From IMG/VR virus record IMGVR_UViG_3300013307_000674, positions 1-37,582 of that record: a stretch of 37,582 nucleotides of DNA; one strand, written 5' to 3'. This document shows positions 32,757 to 37,582 of this stretch, in pieces; position 1 is the first letter of the stretch, and each line of letters starts with the position of its first letter. This stretch comes from a virus. The notes beneath the pieces were generated by a model. It made no database searches. It had not been told where the DNA came from and saw only the letters and a list, made by a program, of their open reading frames with translations. A program made the position numbers and the translations under genes.

Positions 32757-33101
32757 TTAACTTGGAGGAGTAAAAACTGGTAACTCAAACTCTTGAAAAT
32801 CTAAATCATCAAGACGTTTAAAAGTAAATTTACCTTTCTTTTTGTCACTTGGTAAATCAAATACTACATAAACTTCACCAGTATTAGAACTGTAATCAAG
32901 CTCATAATTGTTAAGTGACTTTACAATAGCAGTTTCAACATTAGGTTCAGAACCCGGAACAACTAACATTCCGTCGATTCTTAATCCATAATAAGGATAA
33001 TTTAATAAGGGTAGACTTGATTTAAAATCTACGATTGCTTCGCCTAAGCCTTTAGGCTCTCTTTGACCATACTGGTCTTTGTTGGAAATTAAATTGTGCA
33101 T
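32757..33101 (-). CDS. Inverted cassette gene, 114 aa
   Basis: Start placed at ATG 33101, because the extra 13 residues to 33140 are not protein-like. The product is a compact alpha/beta protein (AIVDFKSSLPLLNYPYYGLR, later TGEVYVVFDLPSD and KGKFTFKRLDDLDFQEFELP). No family recognised. It is the last of five genes or gene pairs inverted inside the late region and may be expressed independently of the lytic programme. Confidence 0.55.
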   Translation of the reverse strand: MHNLISNKDQYGQREPKGLGEAIVDFKSSLPLLNYPYYGLRIDGMLVVPGSEPNVETAIVKSLNNYELDYSSNTGEVYVVFDLPSDKKKGKFTFKRLDDLDFQEFELPVFTPPS

Positions 33102-33231
33102 AAAAGTTATTTTAATGTGCCGGGGTATTAAAAGGCACAACTAAAATTAAGAAAGAAAATCGATTTGCCAAAATTTTTAGTAAGCAATGTATCAACACTA
33201 AATGTGAATAGATGTAAATTATTAACACCCT

Positions 33232-33243
33232 CCTAATATTTAT
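33232..33243 (+). promoter_or_regulatory. Recurrent CCTAATATTTAT motif before the lysis genes
   Basis: AACACCCTCCTAATATTTAT, only 4 bases before GTG 33248. It is so close that a transcript from it would be almost leaderless. Confidence 0.5.
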
Positions 33244-33247
33244 CTAT

Positions 33248-33700
33248 GTGAAGATAGATTTAGAGGGAAGAAAATTCATTTACAGTGAAGAAGGAGTTAG
33301 GTTAAAAGCTTATAAAGATGTTGCCGGAATACCTACTATTGGTGTCGGATTTACTTATTATCCCGGTACTGGTAAAAAAGTTGAAATAGGTGATACCATT
33401 ACTCAAGAACAATGTGATGATATATTTACCCATATCATTTCAACCTATGAACAAGCCGTTACTGATGCTGTAAAAGTTACCCCGAATCAGCATCAATTTA
33501 ATGCCTTAGTATCTTTCGCATTCAATGTTGGTACTGCTGCTTTTAAGAACAGTACTCTATTGAAACTTATTAATGCTAACGCTTCTGAAGATGCAATAAC
33601 TGCACAGTTTTTACTATGGAAAAAAGCCGGGGGAAAGGTTGTTGAAGATTTACTTGAACGAAGAAAGAGAGAAGCTGCATTATACTTCAAACAACCCTAA
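33248..33700 (+). CDS. GH24-type lysozyme (endolysin), 150 aa
   Basis: Cell-wall muramidase of the T4/P22 lysozyme class. The catalytic triad fits E15-D24-T30 in EEGVRLKAYKDVAGIPTIGV (residues 14-33): glutamate, aspartate 9 residues on, threonine 15 on, the same spacing as T4 lysozyme E11-D20-T26. QHQFNALVSFAFNVG (about 81-95) and LLERRKREAALYF near the end are the family's C-terminal features. There is no signal peptide, so it relies on the holin downstream (starts 6 bases after its stop). GTG start. Confidence 0.92.
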   Translation: MKIDLEGRKFIYSEEGVRLKAYKDVAGIPTIGVGFTYYPGTGKKVEIGDTITQEQCDDIFTHIISTYEQAVTDAVKVTPNQHQFNALVSFAFNVGTAAFKNSTLLKLINANASEDAITAQFLLWKKAGGKVVEDLLERRKREAALYFKQP

Positions 33701-33705
33701 ACCTG

Positions 33706-34149
33706 ATGAAATACCTTTATAATTTACTCAAGTCCTTCATTTCCTTTTTCTGGAAATACATTTTAATCGCATTCGCTTTTATTGCCCCAATTCAACCTTA
33801 TCTGTACTGTATATATTTTCTGATTTTTTTAGACCTGCTGTCAGGCTTATATAAAGCTAAAAAGAAAGGTGAACCCATTACCAGTAAACGTTTAAAAGAT
33901 ACCGTAACTAAGCTTGGTTGGTATACTATACCCTTACTTGCTGTATTTGCCGTTGATGTATGTATTCTTAAAAGCTCAAGCTGTTATTTATCAAGAATAG
34001 TAGCAGGTACAATTTCAATGATTGAAGTAAAATCAAATTTTGAAAATGCTTCTGAAATGTTGGGTTTTGATTTATGGTCAATGGTTAGAGATAAGCTAAC
34101 AGCTTATGTAAATGATAAACTAAAAGTACCGGGTAATGACAACGAATAA
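33706..34149 (+). CDS. Holin, 147 aa
   Basis: Three or four hydrophobic segments (about 16-30, 32-48, 72-90) with a central LIFLDLLSGLYKAKKKGEPI, a D-x-x-S-G-x-x-x-A-x-K signature of the phage holin_4/toxin-secretion holin family, followed by TSKRLKDTVTKL. It forms the membrane lesion that frees the lysozyme. It overlaps the spanin-like gene by 14 bases. The soluble C-terminal 45 residues are probably cytoplasmic. Confidence 0.8.
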   Translation: MKYLYNLLKSFISFFWKYILIAFAFIAPIQPYLYCIYFLIFLDLLSGLYKAKKKGEPITSKRLKDTVTKLGWYTIPLLAVFAVDVCILKSSSCYLSRIVAGTISMIEVKSNFENASEMLGFDLWSMVRDKLTAYVNDKLKVPGNDNE

Positions 34150-34759
34150 GCTATATATCATCATTCTAGTACTTGTTGCCCTGTTGATAGCTATAGGTTA
34201 TTATAGTTGCCACCAGAGCCAGAAAATAAGTCTTAAAGATTCACAGGTTAAAGCTTTATCCGATACAACCAGATTATATAAAACCAAATCAGGTGCTTCT
34301 GGTGCAGAAAAAACAATCTTTCAAGGTAGCAAATCAGATGTATTAGCTGCATTAAAGAAACAGGATTCCACCGGATATAAAACGGTTAGGAATAGTCATG
34401 ATGTTCATTCTTATTCAACAGTAAGTACTAAGACTAAAATTGATACTACAGTTAAAGCAGATTCAGCTATTGAGATTATTCAACCCAAAGGATTTTATAA
34501 AGCTGATATTAATGTTAAAAATGATTCAGTAGGGTTCAAGGTCGAGTTGAATGATAAATATAAAATCATTACCCACGAAAAAAGTAATGGGATATTTAGA
34601 CCAAAATCTTATGTGGTTACGGTCGAAAATGAAAACCCTTTTGTAAAAATAGACGGTTTAACTTCTTATGAAATTAAGCCTACTAAAAATTACACAGGCT
34701 TAAAAATCGGTGGTGCTATAGCTGTTGGGTTAGGATTGTTCTTAGTGTTACATAAGTAA
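34136..34759 (+). CDS. Spanin-like membrane protein, 207 aa
   Basis: N-terminal membrane segment at about 6-22 (LYIIILVLVALLIAIGYYSC), a periplasmic serine, threonine and lysine-rich middle, and a second hydrophobic segment near the C-terminus (about 189-205: LKIGGAIAVGLGLFLVL). Its place after lysozyme and holin, overlapping the latter by 14 bases, fits outer-membrane disruption. The two-membrane-segment layout differs from classical lambda Rz/Rz1, so the spanin role is inference. Confidence 0.5.
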   Translation: MTTNKLYIIILVLVALLIAIGYYSCHQSQKISLKDSQVKALSDTTRLYKTKSGASGAEKTIFQGSKSDVLAALKKQDSTGYKTVRNSHDVHSYSTVSTKTKIDTTVKADSAIEIIQPKGFYKADINVKNDSVGFKVELNDKYKIITHEKSNGIFRPKSYVVTVENENPFVKIDGLTSYEIKPTKNYTGLKIGGAIAVGLGLFLVLHK

Positions 34760-34760
34760 A

Positions 34761-35003
34761 TCAAAGAGCTTTTTTGAAAAAAATCATAGATGTATAAGTT
34801 ATAATTAGATAAATTATTAATAACCCTACTAGCCCATACAGGAAGTTTTTGTAGTGCAATAATTTATCGATTGGATGTCTATTAAAGACTTTGCGAATGT
34901 AGGTGCCAAGTTTGAAAATCGAAATAAATAACAACAGGCATACAAAAACGATTACCCAAAAAAACGTTTGAACGGGGTCTGAATGGTAATAAGATAGTAT
35001 CAA
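34761..35003 (-). CDS. Small two-helix membrane protein, 80 aa
   Basis: Two hydrophobic segments (about 13-35: TFFWVIVFVCLLLFISIFKL; about 53-72: FLYGLVGLLIIYLIITYTSM) with a basic loop between. It ends 1 base after the spanin-like gene on the other strand. It is the last gene of the leftward trio near the integrase. No family recognised; a lysogenic conversion or exclusion role is possible. Confidence 0.55.
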   Translation of the reverse strand: MILSYYHSDPVQTFFWVIVFVCLLLFISIFKLGTYIRKVFNRHPIDKLLHYKNFLYGLVGLLIIYLIITYTSMIFFKKAL

Positions 35004-35031
35004 TCTTCGAAGCTTTAAAAATCAGGTTAAA

Positions 35032-35748
35032 TTAAAAATCTTTAAGATTCTTTATTTGTTGTTTCTTGGTATTGTTCTCAGATTTAACCCGATAGCTATC
35101 TTCACACTGCTTTAGCTGTTGGTTTGTTATATAATAGTGGAAGCTTCGGTTAATCTGCTTTTCACAGTGGTCATCATAAGTTTCCCATAATAAGCTGGTT
35201 GCAGAAATCGTATTGTTCACCCATTCTTCTTGATACGTTTTGGCAATTAGCGGTTTAGTTAATCCCGTTAGTTTATATAAACAGTTGTATGTGGTTTGAG
35301 TGACAGTTAATTTAGGTTGTCCGTACTTCAACTTCAATGCATCAGTAATTTCCATTGACGCATCAGAATCAAAGTCTACTAACTTGTTCTTGAAATATTT
35401 CAATCTGATATTTTTTATAGTGATGCCTGCTACTTCATAGGCGGTTAAAAAATATTCGGAAACGTCAGGGCAAAGACTCAAATCCCAAATTTGTCTTGTT
35501 GGGTCGGAATTTGTTTTTAATCGAACCAATTGTGACATATTCGCCACTTTGACGTAATCATAATTTTCATAATCATCACAATCCCTTATGTATTGCACGT
35601 GGGTTGATGCATAATTGATTAATATTGAAGTATCAGTACCAATTTTGAAAATACCTACACCAGTAAACTTTTCGTTATTAGGCTGACAAAATGAAATTGT
35701 AGTGATAAAACACAGGGCAATTGAAAAAGCGAATCTCGTTAATAACAT
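35032..35748 (-). CDS. Secreted protein with signal peptide, 238 aa
   Basis: Residues 1-22 (MLLTRFAFSIALCFITTISF) are a classic signal peptide, ending near a cysteine (FCQPN) that could be a signal peptidase site. The mature part has several more cysteines and aromatic strands (YLKYF, TVTQTTYNCLYKL, HCEKQINRSFHYY). Starts 9 bases after the 35758-36165 gene. Unrecognised; it probably acts in the periplasm or outside. It is a strong candidate lysogenic-conversion gene because it is next to the integrase and inverted relative to late genes. Confidence 0.6.
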   Translation of the reverse strand: MLLTRFAFSIALCFITTISFCQPNNEKFTGVGIFKIGTDTSILINYASTHVQYIRDCDDYENYDYVKVANMSQLVRLKTNSDPTRQIWDLSLCPDVSEYFLTAYEVAGITIKNIRLKYFKNKLVDFDSDASMEITDALKLKYGQPKLTVTQTTYNCLYKLTGLTKPLIAKTYQEEWVNNTISATSLLWETYDDHCEKQINRSFHYYITNQQLKQCEDSYRVKSENNTKKQQIKNLKDF

Positions 35749-35757
35749 AAGTTAGTG

Positions 35758-36165
35758 CTAGGAGTATTTCTTGTCAAAAAAGATAGATAATTCTTTGTAG
35801 TCTTTTGATTTAAGTAAAGCTTTTTTAACAAACCTATTATATTCCCATATATTGAATCGCATATGAATAAAGCTTACAAAGGGAATAAAAAAAGTAAAGA
35901 TAGATATTGCAATATAGAAGGCAAATGCACCTGCAAAATCCAATTTATTATCACTTATATATCCGAATAGTAAAAACAATGGTATTAACAGTGTTTGTAA
36001 AAGCAGATAAAAGAATAACTTCCTAAACATCTTTGAATATGAAGGGATACCACCATAGAAGTCCACTTTTTTACCTTCCTCGACAAGTTTCTTATAGTCG
36101 TCATAAAACTCTGCTCTAAAAGGATAATAAGGAGTTAGCATCCTGTAATAAAAGATTTTTGCCAT
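35758..36165 (-). CDS. Membrane protein, 135 aa
   Basis: N-terminal soluble part (1-45) with aromatic residues (YYRMLTPYYPFRAEFYDDYK), then two hydrophobic segments (about 49-69: LFFYLLLQTLLIPLFLLFGY and about 76-100), then a basic tail ending in a tyrosine-serine. It begins the leftward trio 34761-36165. No promoter box was clear upstream (only GATATTTG, a weak -7 match). Unknown function. Confidence 0.55.
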   Translation of the reverse strand: MAKIFYYRMLTPYYPFRAEFYDDYKKLVEEGKKVDFYGGIPSYSKMFRKLFFYLLLQTLLIPLFLLFGYISDNKLDFAGAFAFYIAISIFTFFIPFVSFIHMRFNIWEYNRFVKKALLKSKDYKELSIFFDKKYS

Positions 36166-36285
36166 ATGATTTAAGTCTGCTCAAATATCATATTTTTAAC
36201 CTGATTTGTGGCTAACCAGTCTGCATTGAAGTTAATTTAAGTTCCAATTCTTTATCCATAGTCATGAAATAAGTTTTGAATTTTT

Positions 36286-36341
36286 CCCCCCAATCGACAG
36301 TAATATAAAAAAAACAAAAGCATATACCATCGAATGGGGGG
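36286..36341. repeat. 56-base repeat, copy 2
   Basis: Same element as 20750-20805 with three substitutions. The arms CCCCCCA-A-TCGA and TCGA-A-TGGGGGG pair over 11 of 12 bases. It lies 27 bases downstream of the integrase stop, where it could end the integrase transcript. The interior is as conserved as the arms. Confidence 0.8.
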
Positions 36342-36367
36342 AATTTTATAAAATCAATTTAAGCAGA

Positions 36368-37582
36368 TTAAAACCGTTCTGCACTTGATGGTTTAATCAC
36401 ATCCTTGAACAATCGTTCCTTTATATACAAAGTGGTAACCTGCAAATTAGCGTGTCTATTTCTTTGTCTGATTTCCTCAAAGCTTGCTCCATCTTGTAAA
36501 TCAAAATAATTACTGGTATGCTTTAAAGCATATAGCTTTAAATGTGCAGGTAGTTTATATTTCTTTTTGAAGATTACCCATCGTTGTAATAGGAGATCTT
36601 TTGCTGCCATTACAGGTGAAGTTTTGTTTCTACCTGCAAAGACATAGTGGTCAGTCGGTGCATTGCCTATAAGTCTTTTAAATAGCTCTGACATACGTTC
36701 ATTTAATTGCCATCTAGCCTCATTCCGGTTTTTGGTTTTGCATCCTTCCAATACCAATAAATTCTTGCTAAAATCAATATTGTAAGCCTGTATCCTAATA
36801 ATTTCAATTGGTCGAATATTGTAGTAGTAAATCAAGTTCGAAGCAACATATAAGGGAAAGAACTGATCATCATTAGCAAGTTTAGTAACAACAAGTCTGA
36901 GTTCCTCTTCATCAAATATTTTGAATCTGGATGTATCATTTCTTATATTTTTCTTTTCAGTATGGTTAACAGGATTATCATGAAGAATTTTTAAAGTAAC
37001 CAAGTAATTGAAAAATGTGCCTAAATCAGTTCGGTAATGGTTGAAGCTTACTTTACCCCATTTTCTGTTAGCTGCTGTAGTATGAAGGAAGTTTTCAATG
37101 TCGAGTTTATTAAATACTACAGGTCTTTTATGTAATGCACCTTTAGCTTTTAGCCACTCTTTAAAAAAGGATGTTATATACTTAGTGCTGCTATACCTTT
37201 TCTCTGTAATAGCCTCGTTGTCTAATTTCTCCTTATTGTGCTTCATCCATCTATCAAGACATTCAACAATAGGGGATAAGGGTGTCAGTGGGGAATCATC
37301 AAACTTATTGCTAATCGGATTCCACCCCTTATCAAGTAGGGTTACAAAATCATTAATTAATTGTGTGGCCTTTTTCTTCAGTGTTTTTAAATCTGAACCT
37401 TTTTCAAGAGTATCAAATTTTCGAATTCTTTCATTCTTGTTAGTGTCAGGATTTAGGAAGTTAAAATGTACATACGGCTTACTATCTTTGTCGGCAGGTA
37501 CAAAGAGTTTAAACTCATAATCATTCCAAGTGTGAAGGATAATTGATTGACTTTTTTTTGTGCTCATAGCGGTTGAAAACAT
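36368..37582 (-). CDS. int: Tyrosine-recombinase integrase, 404 aa
   Basis: N-terminal arm-binding region (about 1-95), core-binding SAM-like domain (about 100-205), catalytic domain from about 215. Catalytic residues: R257 in YNIRPIEIIRI, K282 or K284 in GCKTKNRNEARW, box II YALKHTSNY (350s), H377 in RNRHANL, and nucleophile Y386 in VTTLYIKER. Box II reads Y-A-L-K where HxxR is classical, a variant I know from Bacteroidota elements. The first in-frame ATG is at the window edge (37582); ATG 37567 (MSTKK) may be the real start. It catalyses insertion and excision of the prophage; the att sites are outside or unresolved. Confidence 0.92.
   Translation of the reverse strand: MFSTAMSTKKSQSIILHTWNDYEFKLFVPADKDSKPYVHFNFLNPDTNKNERIRKFDTLEKGSDLKTLKKKATQLINDFVTLLDKGWNPISNKFDDSPLTPLSPIVECLDRWMKHNKEKLDNEAITEKRYSSTKYITSFFKEWLKAKGALHKRPVVFNKLDIENFLHTTAANRKWGKVSFNHYRTDLGTFFNYLVTLKILHDNPVNHTEKKNIRNDTSRFKIFDEEELRLVVTKLANDDQFFPLYVASNLIYYYNIRPIEIIRIQAYNIDFSKNLLVLEGCKTKNRNEARWQLNERMSELFKRLIGNAPTDHYVFAGRNKTSPVMAAKDLLLQRWVIFKKKYKLPAHLKLYALKHTSNYFDLQDGASFEEIRQRNRHANLQVTTLYIKERLFKDVIKPSSAERF

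Noticed and set aside
774-33243. T4-type late promoters (TATAAATA) as explanation of the TATTTAT motif
   Set aside because: The match is to the opposite strand relative to the genes served, so orientation is wrong for a T4 late promoter.
20750-36341. The 56-base repeats as attL/attR
   Set aside because: They would excise only the right 15.5 kb and cut the virion genes apart; both also fit terminators.
37098-37520. 140-codon rightward frame across the integrase
   Set aside because: Antisense shadow of the integrase, whose catalytic and N-terminal regions read well on the minus strand.
1-37582. CRISPR arrays, tRNA genes, rRNA genes, insertion sequences
   Set aside because: No regularly spaced repeats, no cloverleaf with conserved TTCRA arm, no transposase frame was seen on either strand.

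Overview
The window is an AT-rich, essentially complete tailed-phage genome integrated as a prophage, or carried as a temperate phage, of a Bacteroidota host; Sphingobacteriaceae-like is an inference only. Reasons: a primase with a VirE/BT4734-type N-terminus, tail, portal and connector proteins of the kind seen in Bacteroidota phages, almost no Shine-Dalgarno sequences, A-rich leaders, and promoter-like TTTG / TAnnTTTG pairs. It opens with an XRE repressor-like gene at base 1 and closes with a tyrosine integrase reading inward from base 37582. The attachment sites are not visible.

Left control and replication region (1-6430). A leftward cluster of five small unknown genes (232-1810) lies downstream of a leftward primase-like gene (2106-3743). 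The primase gene starts with TTG and is preceded by a densely self-complementary leader (3733-3822). That leader is opposed by a candidate rightward antisense transcript ending at a perfect hairpin at 3904-3939. A rightward early operon (4071-6376) holds a possible PD-(D/E)XK nuclease, a small CxxC membrane protein, a sigma-factor-like protein and several small genes. It ends at a terminator.

Rightward late region (6553-34759). Terminase small and large subunits come first. The tail genes follow: an assembly chaperone with a textbook A-AAA-AAG -1 frameshift site, a tail-completion protein, baseplate proteins, a 1459-residue tail protein carrying a clan GH-A-like glycosidase flanked by FN3 domains, a frameshifted baseplate gene and the tape measure. 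Only then does the head block appear: XkdF-like protease, scaffold, major capsid, tail tube, portal, connectors and fibre. Lysis genes (GH24 lysozyme, holin, spanin-like protein) end the region. The tail-before-head order is unusual.

Five leftward gene cassettes interrupt the rightward late genes (8145-8732, 10193-11411, 18065-18523, 20813-21088, 32757-33101). After every one, the next rightward gene has the same short motif, (C)TAATATTTAT or close variants, 4-14 bases before its start codon. Twelve copies occur in total, on both strands, mostly where transcription must restart. This is a candidate phage-specific promoter or initiation signal, and the sigma-like gene at 4990-5676 is a candidate reader.

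Right end (34761-37582). Three leftward genes encode two membrane proteins and one secreted protein; the integrase follows. A 56-base element with G/C-run terminal inverted repeats occurs twice with 53/56 identity, just downstream of the integrase and of the 20813-21088 cassette gene.
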